In this document: piece after piece, positions 16,490 through 23,542 of the stretch
Layout: each line of letters begins with the position of its first letter
Position numbering within the stretch: the stretch's first letter is position 1
Source: Sphingomonas sp. Leaf230
GTDB taxonomy: Bacteria; Pseudomonadota; Alphaproteobacteria; Sphingomonadales; Sphingomonadaceae
Assembly (NCBI RefSeq): GCF_001421745.1
Contig: NZ_LMKW01000015.1
Coordinates: 1 to 64,000 of the forward strand
Direction of reading: 5' to 3'
DNA: 64,000 nt
Translations under genes and position numbers: made by a program
Notes under the pieces: generated by a model
Database searches by the model: none
What the model saw: the letters and a program-made list of their open reading frames with translations, nothing else
Told to the model about the DNA's origin: nothing

Positions 16490-17042
16490 GATGGCGTTCC
16501 TCGACTCTGTTTTCTGTTTAACCCGAACGTACGGCCTATCATGAGCGTCTAACATATCCAATTAAAGTGGGTGTTCGATGATAATATGGCGCTAGAGATT
16601 TCACGCGCCATAGGAGGTTTGCACTAAGCCTACCTACTCGATGAATATGCGATTGACCAATTACGCCCGTCTCGAACCTAAATTAGATTGTCCCGCGCCG
16701 AGACCGATTTTGCGCCGATAAGGTAGGCTTCGTCCCGAACAGAGTTTGATTGAGCGAACCCGCGTAAGATAACAATCAAACCACTGCGGTGTTAGCGTGC
16801 GGAAGTTCTATTACCGGCGCACTCGATAGCTCCCTGCATTTTTACGGGGCTGACGTTTTTATTCGGCATCGAGTCGTTGTCGTTAGCTCGCAAAGATCTT
16901 CAATTGGCATGAACGTGGGTGCTGTTGGCCAAGGTTCTATCATAAGAGCCGGGAATGTATTTCGATCAATACTTGCGACGACTTGGAGAAAAATTCAACA
17001 CTGAATTGCCAAACGGTTCAGTGTTCCTTACAACCGCGAATC
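16490..17042. other. non-coding, repeat-rich segment; candidate oriV or copy-control region
   Basis: No credible gene fits in these 550 bases. They are AT-rich against the backbone and contain several perfect inverted repeats: TATGGCGC/GCGCCATA (16585-16612), AAGCCTACCT/AGGTAGGCTT (16626-16635 with 16721-16730), and AACACTGAA/TTCAGTGTT (16997-17025). It lies between trbA and the putative initiator, where RK2 has its replication operon. I see no clear iteron array, so an origin is inference; promoters and antisense control are alternatives. Confidence 0.45.
16997..17025. promoter_or_regulatory. inverted repeat, probable operator of the RHH-like gene
   Basis: AACACTGAA and TTCAGTGTT are perfect 9-bp arms with an 11-nt spacer, ending 17 bp before the start codon at 17043. 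Its place suits autoregulation by the small DNA-binding protein encoded next. Confidence 0.5.
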
Positions 17043-17291
17043 ATGGCGAAATTGTCTCCATCAAAATCCGTCGCGGGCAGCACGCTTTCCATGAGGAAGC
17101 GCGCCCAGCGTCAGGACGCGGAAGGATACAAGCGCCTAACGATTGCCCTCTCTTCGCGCGCTGTTGAGGTCGTGGAAGGGGTCAAAAGCAAGCACGGTCT
17201 TAGCTCGCGAGAGGCCGCGCTGAATGCGATCCTAGAACGGATCGGCGACGATATGATTCTACGACAGGAGTTTCTGGCCGTGAGCACATAA
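17043..17291 (+). CDS. small RHH-like DNA-binding protein
   Basis: The 82-aa protein has a basic N-terminus (SMRKRAQRQ), then a strand-helix-helix pattern (YKRLTIALSSRAVEVVEGVKS and SSREAALNAILERIGDD) that fits a ribbon-helix-helix fold. Position directly before the putative initiator suggests copy-number or replication control. The start at 17043 is chosen because it places the RHH strand 25-30 residues in and follows the inverted repeat; a good Shine-Dalgarno is not visible. A GC-rich hairpin at 17297-17317 follows its stop. Confidence 0.55.
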   Translation: MAKLSPSKSVAGSTLSMRKRAQRQDAEGYKRLTIALSSRAVEVVEGVKSKHGLSSREAALNAILERIGDDMILRQEFLAVST

Positions 17292-17296
17292 ACGAA

Positions 17297-17317
17297 TGCC
17301 CGGCACGAGGCCGGGCA
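17297..17317. terminator. GC-rich hairpin after the RHH-like gene
   Basis: TGCCCGGC and GCCGGGCA pair around the loop ACGAG. No T-tract follows, so it is a weak intrinsic terminator at best and may instead stabilise the mRNA end or attenuate transcription into the initiator gene. Confidence 0.45.
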
Positions 17318-17475
17318 CCCTGAAATTGTTATGTGGCAGCGTCGCCAAACGCTGACAGGTCAGTTCAACAACCTCCACATAGCTGTTTCTGAGCTTCGGT
17401 TCAAGGGAGCGCGCTTCGCGCCACGCATAAGTTTTGCCTGCTGAACGGCCCTTTCGCACCAGAAGGGGACGAATA

Positions 17476-18249
17476 ATGCTGACACTTACGCATACGACTT
17501 TGCCATCGATCGGCGATCTTGCCGCCCAGCTACTCGGCCGGGCGCGTGGCGACGTGCGCCAACGAGGCGGGCTGCACGTCACCAAGCAGCCGGTTCACGG
17601 GGGGAGCAAGGAGGCTGGCAGTTACCACGAGGAGGCTTTTTTCGGGAAACTGGACGACACCATGCGGCGGGCTTGTCGCCGGGCTGTGAAAGAAGCTTTT
17701 GAGAAGGGTCGTAAGGCGCTTGTCGAAGCACGCCGCTTGCGTCGCGAGCTTACGCGGCTTGAGGCATTGTGCGCCCGCATCACCGCTGGCACGATCCGGG
17801 TCTATGAAGCCCTGCTACGCATGGAAAAGCGATTTAGGGGGCGTGTTTTCCCGTCCTACGAATTGATTGCGGAATGGGCTGTAGTGTCTCGCTCGACTGT
17901 TCACCGGGCGCTTGAGGCGCTTGAGGAGATCGGCTTGCTCGCGCGGCTTCGCCGTTACGTCCAGACCAAAGACAAAAAGGTTGGCGCGCGGTCGGAGCAA
18001 ACCTCCAACGCGTACCGCTTGGAGTTGCCTGCAATCCTGCGTGATTTGATCGAGCGACGGTTCCGCCCTGCCCCCATGGCCCAGGACGAAGCCCAGCGGC
18101 ATCACGAGCGACTAGCAGACCACGCCGACATGCTTAGCAAGCTGTCCAAGGCGGACTACCTCAGGGCAACCCACTCAGATCCAGAGACAGCACGGGTGCT
18201 GATCCGCCTTTTGGAAGGCATCGAAAAGCGCGACGGTCTTGTTGCGTAG
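17476..18249 (+). CDS. putative replication initiator (winged-helix protein)
   Basis: The 257-aa protein has a long basic helical segment (RRACRRAVKEAFEKGRKALV and EARRLRRELTRLEALCARIT) followed by a winged-helix HTH (PSYELIAEWAVVSRSTVHRALEALEEIGLL, about 135-165) and QTSNAYRLELP. Proteins of this type are frequent in sphingomonad plasmids. It stands where RK2 has trfA, downstream of a repeat-rich non-coding stretch, so I infer a replication initiator; I cannot align it with TrfA. ATG 17476 has GGGGACGAATA before it, better than the upstream in-frame ATG at 17434. A transcriptional regulator is the alternative. Confidence 0.5.
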   Translation: MLTLTHTTLPSIGDLAAQLLGRARGDVRQRGGLHVTKQPVHGGSKEAGSYHEEAFFGKLDDTMRRACRRAVKEAFEKGRKALVEARRLRRELTRLEALCARITAGTIRVYEALLRMEKRFRGRVFPSYELIAEWAVVSRSTVHRALEALEEIGLLARLRRYVQTKDKKVGARSEQTSNAYRLELPAILRDLIERRFRPAPMAQDEAQRHHERLADHADMLSKLSKADYLRATHSDPETARVLIRLLEGIEKRDGLVA

Positions 18250-18437
18250 CCGTGAGTGTCATGACGAAACTGAAACTCCCCGGAAGTTTATTATCTTAGT
18301 GTGATGTGGAATTGCCCTAGTCGGGCAACACGCTTCGAAGATGATTAAACGCCATAGGAAGGTCGGAGCTTAGCTCTCCTGTTCAGTCGGTATCGCTCGC
18401 GGTTCCGGTGCTGATCACCTTTGCCGATCGACTGCAG

Positions 18438-18457
18438 CATAGACGCCAACGACTATG
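18438..18457. promoter_or_regulatory. 20-bp dyad CATAGAC-N6-GACTATG, site A
   Basis: CATAGACGCCAACGACTATG; the same dyad occurs at 40261, 44151 and 46037. Here it lies 17 bp upstream of a KorB operator and about 115 bp upstream of the klcA -35 box. The cognate protein is unknown. Confidence 0.55.
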
Positions 18458-18473
18458 TTGCCGGCGAGCAACA

Positions 18474-18490
18474 ATTTTAGCCGCTAAAAT
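18474..18490. promoter_or_regulatory. KorB operator OB, copy 4 (upstream of klcA)
   Basis: ATTTTAGCCGCTAAAAT. It lies 80 bp upstream of the klcA -35 element, a distance at which RK2 KorB is known to repress with KorA or by sliding. Confidence 0.87.
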
Positions 18491-18570
18491 AAATACCCCC
18501 GAATCTGATCTATTTCCGATTGTAAGGAAGCGAAAAAGTAACGATTGCGCCTCCAAAGCTTGACAAACAC

Positions 18571-18599
18571 TTGACAAAACCCGCCGCGCATCCGATATA
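18571..18599 (+). promoter_or_regulatory. klcA promoter
   Basis: TTGACA, a 17-bp spacer and GATATA. The -10 overlaps the palindrome GATATATC. The same promoter and a near-identical leader (18605-18650) precede the kleE-korA operon at 20909-20987, so both are probably bound by the same repressor, KorA or the HTH protein in the korC position. Confidence 0.7.
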
Positions 18600-18647
18600 T
18601 CCGCTGTGGCCGGGCGCTTATGCCATGGTCCGAACCGGAGTTTTCCG

Positions 18648-19061
18648 ATGAAACTGCCTTCTAAGATCGTGGCTACCGTTGTTCCCGAGGGTGAGCGTTT
18701 GTCCGTCCTCCCCGATATTTTTGGGTTCGCCCAGATGCTCCGCGCCGAGGCGCTGGCCTATGGCTGGATGAGCAAGCTATCGATCGACTATACCGGCGGG
18801 TACTGGCACTATTACAAGCTGGATAACGGCGGGTTCTACATGGCCCCCGACATAGATACGCCCATGCGGATTTCGTGTGACGGCAACGGTTGGGAGGCTA
18901 TCGTTAGCGCCGACGTCGCGGGGATGATCGCTACCCTCTTTATGATCGGTCAACTTTGCCACGAGCTTCAAACCGAAGCGATGGCTGAGGCATATCATGC
19001 GCTCCTCGATTTCGGGACCGAGCACGCCGAACAGGCCGCAATCCTGAATCTCGTTGACTGA
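18648..19061 (+). CDS. klcA: KlcA, ArdB-family antirestriction protein
   Basis: The 137-aa protein has the KlcA/ArdB signature: IVATVVPEGER at the start, then DYTGGYWHYYKLDNGGFYMAP in the core and VSADVAGMIATLF after it. ArdB/KlcA proteins protect incoming plasmid DNA from type I restriction without binding as DNA mimics do. In RK2 klcA is a KorA/KorB/KorC-regulated gene of the central control region, and here a strong promoter and OB site precede it. The ATG at 18648 follows CGGAG within a leader shared with kleE. Confidence 0.92.
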   Translation: MKLPSKIVATVVPEGERLSVLPDIFGFAQMLRAEALAYGWMSKLSIDYTGGYWHYYKLDNGGFYMAPDIDTPMRISCDGNGWEAIVSADVAGMIATLFMIGQLCHELQTEAMAEAYHALLDFGTEHAEQAAILNLVD

Positions 19062-19068
19062 TAGACCG

Positions 19069-19090
19069 GGCCGGGGCGCTGTCCCCGGCC
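19069..19090 (+). terminator. strong GC hairpin after klcA
   Basis: GGCCGGGG and CCCCGGCC flank the loop CGCTGT. There is no T-tract, so partial termination or mRNA stabilisation is likelier than full stop; the next gene follows 20 bases later. Confidence 0.45.
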
Positions 19091-19111
19091 TCACCGGATG
19101 AGGAGGCCCAT

Positions 19112-19297
19112 ATGGCCCGCCGCGCTGTCCGCGATCCGCGACACATTCATACGCCAAAGATCATCGGCTACCAGCCCGACCTATTTGCCGGGCCAACCGT
19201 GGCCCATGAGGTTCCGCGCCGGCCGATAGGCCGCGATGCGTTCCGCCAGCTTCTCGTTTGGGCTCGTACCGACACCCTTGGCGATCGGGAGGATTGA
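19112..19297 (+). CDS. small hypothetical protein with QxDLF motif
   Basis: The 61-aa basic protein is unrecognised. It follows AGGAGG and ends four bases before the next gene. Residues 21-25 read QPDLF, close to the QxDLF form of the sliding-clamp binding motif; the two following genes carry QHDLF and QLDLF. It occupies the klcB position of RK2 but is much shorter than KlcB. Confidence 0.55.
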   Translation: MARRAVRDPRHIHTPKIIGYQPDLFAGPTVAHEVPRRPIGRDAFRQLLVWARTDTLGDRED

Positions 19298-19300
19298 GTC

Positions 19301-19900
19301 ATGACGGCCATTGATTGTCGCAGCCAGGGCGACCGTATTTCGTCGGAGGAATTGGAGGAGCTGCTGGCGATCGTTCGCGCTCCCCCGGCCGAGCCGGTGC
19401 TAACTGAGGACGGGCGTTGGCGTAAAGAGTACCGCGAGGCGCAGGCCCGCACGCGGATCGCGGGCGTGCAGCACGACCTTTTCGGAGGGCCGGCCAAGAC
19501 TCATTATCACCGGCATCACCAGCAGGCAGAGTTTCAGCGTCCCGCGATCGAGAAGATCTACGCGAAGATGAAGCGGATCGCTGGCAATGCGACTGCGACG
19601 TTCGGACCAGAGCGCGCCGATCGGCCGACATACCTCTTTCCCGAGGAGCGCGAGGCAGTCATCCGCGGCGCTGCCAACTGGCTCCGTCTAGGCCAGCGCG
19701 TTCAGATCGATGACGGCCCCGGCGCCGTCGATCCTGCCTATGGAGGCTATCGCTGGATTGGTCGCGAAGGCGTCGTCTACCGGCTTTGCAGTCCCGTCTT
19801 TGCCGAGCGCGTCTATGTCTTCCTTGATCCCGTGGGCGGGGAGCGTGCAGAAAAGGTCGCGTTCGTAGAGTTACGGGACTTGGAGCCGATCGCAAAATGA
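19301..19900 (+). CDS. hypothetical protein with QHDLF motif
   Basis: The 199-aa soluble protein has an acidic helical N-terminus, a QHDLFGGP motif at 57-64 (shared in form with the preceding gene's QPDLFAGP), a basic His segment (THYHRHHQQ) and a C-terminal beta-rich part with YGGYRWIGREGVVYRL that looks like an SH3-type barrel. I do not recognise the family. It overlaps the next gene by four bases and is likely part of the klcA operon. Confidence 0.6.
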   Translation: MTAIDCRSQGDRISSEELEELLAIVRAPPAEPVLTEDGRWRKEYREAQARTRIAGVQHDLFGGPAKTHYHRHHQQAEFQRPAIEKIYAKMKRIAGNATATFGPERADRPTYLFPEEREAVIRGAANWLRLGQRVQIDDGPGAVDPAYGGYRWIGREGVVYRLCSPVFAERVYVFLDPVGGERAEKVAFVELRDLEPIAK

Positions 19901-20379
19901 CCCGGCCTGTTCATCTTGTCGCGTGCGTCGGGCAAAAGCTCCCTCACGGGGCACGCGCGGGCCACCTGTATCAATCCGATTGGTTCAGGAAAGCACGGAC
20001 CTATGCGATGATGCAGGGCGGACGTTGGTTCATCCTGTCCGCACTGCATGGCCTCGTGTCCCCTGCCCGCGTCATCGAGCCCTACAACGTCACCCTTAGC
20101 GATATGGGAGCCGCAGAGCGTCGGGCGTGGGGTGAGCGCGTCAGCGCGCAGCTTGCCGATCATATCGGCCCGCGTACCCCTGTCGTCATCCTAGCCGGCC
20201 GACTGTATCGAGATCCGCTGACAGTTTGGGCTGGATCGCGATCGATCGTGCCGATGGAGGGCATGGGGATCGGACAGCAAAAGGCTTGGCTTGCACGCCA
20301 GATCAGTGAGGCACGCGAGCGCGAGGCGAACGCCGCTCAACTCGACCTGTTTCATGACAGTCCATGGACGAATGCCTGA
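19897..20379 (+). CDS. DUF6884-like protein with C-terminal clamp motif
   Basis: The 160-aa protein begins RPVHLVACVGQKLPHGARA and continues with YQSDWFRKARTYAM, WFILSALHGLVSP and PYNVTLSDMGAAERRAW, a pattern I associate with DUF6884 proteins, distant relatives of base-exchange (TGT-like) enzymes; the link is from memory and moderate. The end, QLDLF at 148-152, is a canonical beta-clamp binding pentapeptide. Together this suggests an enzyme brought to replicating DNA, perhaps for base modification, but no activity can be read off. Confidence 0.6.
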   Translation: MTRPVHLVACVGQKLPHGARAGHLYQSDWFRKARTYAMMQGGRWFILSALHGLVSPARVIEPYNVTLSDMGAAERRAWGERVSAQLADHIGPRTPVVILAGRLYRDPLTVWAGSRSIVPMEGMGIGQQKAWLARQISEAREREANAAQLDLFHDSPWTNA

Positions 20380-20390
20380 CAGGAGGACCG

Positions 20391-20594
20391 ATGCAAAAGA
20401 CCCGCAACATAGAGCCCCGTTTGCGACGGGCGCGCTTACTGGCAGCAAGACAGCATCCCTTTTGGGCGATACCACGTAGGGCTATCCTTGCCGGGCATTA
20501 CGATGCCGGGACAAAGGTTCGGGACCATCTAACCGAGCACGACGCCCGCCTTTGGGCGGTCGCACGCGGTTATAGCGAGGATGAAACGCCATGA
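20391..20594 (+). CDS. small basic hypothetical protein
   Basis: The 67-aa Arg/His-rich protein starts at ATG 20391 after AGGAGG. It is unrecognised, with no Cys or membrane segment. Its stop overlaps the start region of the next gene (ATGAGTGAG), so the two are coupled. Confidence 0.55.
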   Translation: MQKTRNIEPRLRRARLLAARQHPFWAIPRRAILAGHYDAGTKVRDHLTEHDARLWAVARGYSEDETP

Positions 20595-20882
20595 GTGAGC
20601 AGCGTGACGATCGATAGTATCCGCCCCGAATGCCTGCGCCCAGCCGATGACGGTTGGGAGCCGCCTACGGCAGATGAGGTAAGAGCTATCATCAGTGCGA
20701 CCGGCTTGAGCGGCAGCGGCGTGGCGCGGTTCCTTGGCATCAGCAGCAAGGGTTCTAGGGTCATACGCAGATGGGCCGGAGGCGAGGATCAGATACCCTA
20801 TTCGGCATGGGCTTTGCTATGCGACAGGGCCGGCTATCATCGAATTTGGGACAGCCAAAAAGAGCAGAATTTTAGCGGCTAA
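20595..20882 (+). CDS. HTH regulator in the korC position
   Basis: The 95-aa protein has an HTH of the type seen in small plasmid and antitoxin regulators: TADEVRAIISATGLSGSGVA then RFLGISSKGSRVIRRWAGGE and a conserved tail IPYSAWALLCDRAGYHRIW. In RK2 korC lies between klcA and the kle genes and represses both; this gene has the same place, and both flanking operons share a promoter and leader here. I infer a KorC-like role without sequence proof. GTG 20595 is the start. Its stop codon TAA (20880-20882) lies inside a KorB operator. Confidence 0.6.
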   Translation: MSSVTIDSIRPECLRPADDGWEPPTADEVRAIISATGLSGSGVARFLGISSKGSRVIRRWAGGEDQIPYSAWALLCDRAGYHRIWDSQKEQNFSG

Positions 20883-20885
20883 AAT
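20869..20885. promoter_or_regulatory. KorB operator OB, copy 5 (kleE-korA operon)
   Basis: ATTTTAGCGGCTAAAAT overlaps the stop codon of the upstream HTH gene and lies 23 bp before the -35 box of the kleE-korA-incC-korB promoter, equivalent to autoregulatory OB1 in RK2. Confidence 0.9.
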
Positions 20886-20908
20886 TGTGCTATCGCCCTT
20901 GACGGGGC

Positions 20909-20937
20909 TTGACAGTAAGCACCATACAAACGATATA
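20909..20937 (+). promoter_or_regulatory. promoter of kleE-korA-incC-korB operon
   Basis: TTGACA, 17 bp, GATATA, with the palindrome GATATATC over the -10, as at klcA. The leader that follows (20943-20987) is nearly identical to the klcA leader apart from one indel and a few substitutions. Confidence 0.72.
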
Positions 20938-20984
20938 TCAGTTGTGGCCGGGCACTTTGCCAAGGTCCGAACCGGAGATTTCCG

Positions 20985-21347
20985 ATGGGTGACGTACTAA
21001 GATTCCCGATCACGCCGCGCCAGCCAGCCATTGTGCGCCAGCCTGTTCGTGTTGCAATCGCAGACCCCCCAGCCCCGACGTGGAGCCCGATAGTGGACAC
21101 AATCATCGCTATCGTTTGGGGTATCACCGCCCTTAGCTGGATCGTCTTACGGTTCATCATCCCAGTCGTCGTGTTCTGGCAGTTCCTTCGCATGATTTGG
21201 TTTTGGGATACCCCCAGCGTTCATGCCGGCTGGCAGTTTCTGGCCTACTTCGCCGGCTACACCGCCCTTTACTATTTCGTGGCGGTCTACCGACCCAAGT
21301 CGATGCGCGACGATGCCAACCGTGGAGGCCGAAATGTCCGCAAATAA
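20985..21347 (+). CDS. kleE: KleE-like membrane protein
   Basis: The 120-aa protein has a soluble start MGDVLRFP and three hydrophobic stretches: IIAIVWGITALSWIVLRFII, then the FWQFLRMIWFWDTPSVHAGW segment, and FLAYFAGYTALYYFVAVYRP. The middle part matches what I recall of RK2 KleE (FFRM...W(D/N)TP...AGW). Its function in RK2 is unknown; kle genes are thought to aid stable maintenance across hosts. It overlaps korA by 14 bases. Confidence 0.7.
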   Translation: MGDVLRFPITPRQPAIVRQPVRVAIADPPAPTWSPIVDTIIAIVWGITALSWIVLRFIIPVVVFWQFLRMIWFWDTPSVHAGWQFLAYFAGYTALYYFVAVYRPKSMRDDANRGGRNVRK

Positions 21348-21636
21348 GCTACTTACCAGCGATCAGTTCGAGCGCGCCGTCGCGGGCCTCACGATCGCCG
21401 ATCGTCCGGTTGCCATGGCGCGGAAGGTGCTCGTTGAAGGTATGAGCCAAGCCGATTGTGCCCGCGCTCTTGGCGTGTCGCGCAATGCCGTGTCGCTGGC
21501 GGTTAATCGCGTTCGTGACGCCCATGACGAGGTTCCTGCAGGCTTCGAGCGGGTGACGGCCATCCTTCCGCTGCATCAGGCGTCCGTGGTCAAAAGCTGG
21601 ACCGAACAGAGCAGCCTCAAATGGAAGGTCGCATGA
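21334..21636 (+). CDS. korA: KorA, global transcriptional repressor
   Basis: The 100-aa protein matches RK2 KorA along its length: LLTSDQFERAVAGLTI, the HTH region GMSQADCARALGVSRNAVSL and the dimerisation tail AGFERVTAILPLHQASVVKSW. KorA binds GTTTAGCTAAAC-type operators in RK2; I find no exact copy of that, so the operator here may have changed, possibly to GATATATC at the two shared promoters. GGAGG precedes ATG 21334 within the end of kleE. The stop overlaps incC (ATGA). Confidence 0.92.
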   Translation: MSANKLLTSDQFERAVAGLTIADRPVAMARKVLVEGMSQADCARALGVSRNAVSLAVNRVRDAHDEVPAGFERVTAILPLHQASVVKSWTEQSSLKWKVA

Positions 21637-22388
21637 TGAAAACGCTTGTGATCGCAAACCAAAAGGGCGGCGTCGGTAAGACCTCTACCCTAGTCCATCT
21701 GGCGTACTATTTCGCCGATCAGGGCCTAAAGACCGCCGTCATCGACTTGGATACGCAGGCCAACGCCAGCTTCACCCTTGGCGCGTTCAAATCCGGCACC
21801 GTTGCCAGCAGCTTGTTCAAGAACATGGCACGGTTTGACCTGGCACCCATCGACAACATGGCTGTGATCGAGGCTGACCCCCCGCTTGCCAACCTTGAGA
21901 AGATGAAGTTGGAGGATGCCGCGCCGGCCTTCCGTGCCAGCATCGGCCGTATCGAGGCGAACGGTTTTGACGTGTGCCTGATCGACACGGCCCCGTCCCT
22001 TGGTATCGCTATGGTATCGGCTTTGTTGGCGGCCGATTACGTCGCATCGCCGATCGAGCTTGAGGTTTACGCCTTGCAGGGCGTGAAAAAGATGAACGCA
22101 ACAATCGCTGGCATTAAGCAGCAGGCCAATCCTAAGCTCGAATTCCTTGGCATGATTCCGAGCAAGGTGGACGGTCGCAATCCGCGCCACACGCTCCACC
22201 TTGCCGAGCTTACCGCTGCCTTCCCTACCTTGATTATGCCCACGCCGATCGGCAACCGGAGCAGCATCGCAGACGCGCTCGCGTCGCATTGCCCGGTTTG
22301 GGAAATCCGCAAAACTTCCGCCCGTGTGGCGGCTAAGGAAATGCTCGCGATGGCGAAGCATATCCATGACAAGATGGAGATCGCATGA
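21633..22388 (+). CDS. incC: IncC, ParA-type partition ATPase
   Basis: The 251-aa protein is a Walker-type ParA: deviant P-loop NQKGGVGKTST at the N-terminus, VIDLDTQANAS (Walker A' Asp) and LIDTAPSLGI (Walker B). It lacks the N-terminal HTH of long ParA forms, as in the short RK2 IncC2 form. With KorB and OB sites it partitions the plasmid, and in RK2 IncC also strengthens KorB repression. It overlaps both neighbours by four bases. Confidence 0.93.
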   Translation: MMKTLVIANQKGGVGKTSTLVHLAYYFADQGLKTAVIDLDTQANASFTLGAFKSGTVASSLFKNMARFDLAPIDNMAVIEADPPLANLEKMKLEDAAPAFRASIGRIEANGFDVCLIDTAPSLGIAMVSALLAADYVASPIELEVYALQGVKKMNATIAGIKQQANPKLEFLGMIPSKVDGRNPRHTLHLAELTAAFPTLIMPTPIGNRSSIADALASHCPVWEIRKTSARVAAKEMLAMAKHIHDKMEIA

Positions 22389-23428
22389 TGGCCGACCAGA
22401 CCGACGACCAGAAGCCGGCAGCTAAGCCCGCCAAGCCTGCCCGCAGGAAGCCCGTAGACGCACAGCAGGGCTCGGGGCTTGGCATCGCAGGGTTGGGCGA
22501 CCTGTCGGGCCTCCTAAGCGATCCTACGCCTTCCAGCGACAACGGGGCGCCCGTTTCCGGCAAAGCGGCCGAGCTTCCTATGGATTTGATCGAGGAAGAT
22601 CCGCATCAGCCCCGCACGCATTTCGATCAGGCATCGCTTGAGGAAATGGCCGGCACGATCGCGCTTCGCGGCGTGAAGACGCCGATATCGGTTCGCCCGC
22701 ATCCGGATCACGATGGCCGGTTCATCATCAACCACGGCGCACGCCGGTTCAGGGCTTCCGGCATTGCCGGCAAAACGATGATCCCCGCGTTCGTGGACGG
22801 CGATTACACCGAGTCCGATCAGGTCATTGAGAACCTGCAGCGCGACGCGCTGACAGCTCGCGAGATCGCAGAGTACATCGGCCGCGAACTGGCGAAGAAG
22901 GTCAAGAAAGGCGACATCGCCAAGCAGATCGGCAAGTCCAATGCCTACGTCACCCAGCACGCCGCATTGCTGGATTTGCCCGACCCGATCGCCGAGATTT
23001 TCCAGTCGGAGCGTTGCCGCGACGTAACGCTGATTAACGAACTGGTCGGGCTCTACAAAAAGCATCCCGATGGCGTCACCGATTGGCTTGCCGACGAGGA
23101 GCAGGAGATCACGCGCGGGACTGTCCGTTTGCTCAAAGAGTTTCTGACCTCCGGCGGTATCGACGACAACGAAGGCGGCAGCGGCGAAGGGGAGGGCGAT
23201 CAAGATCCGGAGCCGCCCGTGACAAAGGAGAAGGAGGAAAAGGAGGCCGACCCCGACAAGCTGAAAAAGGCGATCGTCATCGTTCAGCATACCGGACGGC
23301 CCGGCCGCCTGTTGCTCAATCGCCGGCCATCGAACGAAGGAGCGTCGTGGTTGAAGTACGATGACGACGGTAGCGAGTTCGAGGCCGATCTAACCGACGT
23401 GCGATTGGTGTCTGTAATCGAGGGTTGA
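22385..23428 (+). CDS. korB: KorB, ParB-type partition protein and repressor
   Basis: The 347-aa protein has an acidic N-terminus, a ParB N-domain (PMDLIEEDPHQPRTHFD, then INHGARRFRAS with the CTP-binding GxRR box), the KorB HTH (KKGDIAKQIGKSNAYVTQHA) and a C-terminal SH3-like dimer domain (KAIVIVQHTGRPGRLLLNRR). RK2 KorB binds TTTAGCSGCTAAA, present eight times in this window, and acts as a CTP-dependent sliding clamp. It is therefore both the centromere-binding protein and the master repressor of the plasmid. Confidence 0.95.
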   Translation: MMADQTDDQKPAAKPAKPARRKPVDAQQGSGLGIAGLGDLSGLLSDPTPSSDNGAPVSGKAAELPMDLIEEDPHQPRTHFDQASLEEMAGTIALRGVKTPISVRPHPDHDGRFIINHGARRFRASGIAGKTMIPAFVDGDYTESDQVIENLQRDALTAREIAEYIGRELAKKVKKGDIAKQIGKSNAYVTQHAALLDLPDPIAEIFQSERCRDVTLINELVGLYKKHPDGVTDWLADEEQEITRGTVRLLKEFLTSGGIDDNEGGSGEGEGDQDPEPPVTKEKEEKEADPDKLKKAIVIVQHTGRPGRLLLNRRPSNEGASWLKYDDDGSEFEADLTDVRLVSVIEG

Positions 23429-23456
23429 GCCCGCGCTCCTTATTGGCGTTCAACAG

Positions 23457-23481
23457 AGGCCCTGCGAAAGCGGGGCCTTTT
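23457..23481 (+). terminator. intrinsic terminator after korB
   Basis: AGGCCCTGC and GCGGGGCCT pair around a GAAA tetraloop and run into TTTT. A clear Rho-independent terminator ending the kleE-korA-incC-korB operon. Confidence 0.85.
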
Positions 23482-23514
23482 CCTTTTGTACCAACGGATA
23501 TAGTCTTGGCAGGA

Positions 23515-23531
23515 ATTTTAGCGGCTAAAAT
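23515..23531. promoter_or_regulatory. KorB operator OB, copy 6
   Basis: ATTTTAGCGGCTAAAAT ends 11 bp before the ATG of the coiled-coil gene at 23543. TTGTACCAACGGATATAGTC just upstream may hold its promoter, so KorB should repress it directly, as it does kfrA in RK2. Confidence 0.87.
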
Positions 23532-23542
23532 TGGAGGGTCTA

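Larger units (their letters stand above)
18250..18570. other. non-coding stretch between initiator and klcA promoter
   Basis: No gene is supported here. It holds a small hairpin TTGCCC/GGGCAA (18312-18328), one 20-bp CATAGAC dyad (18438-18457), KorB operator copy 4 (18474-18490) and a first TTGACA (18560-18565) ahead of the klcA promoter. Confidence 0.5.
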
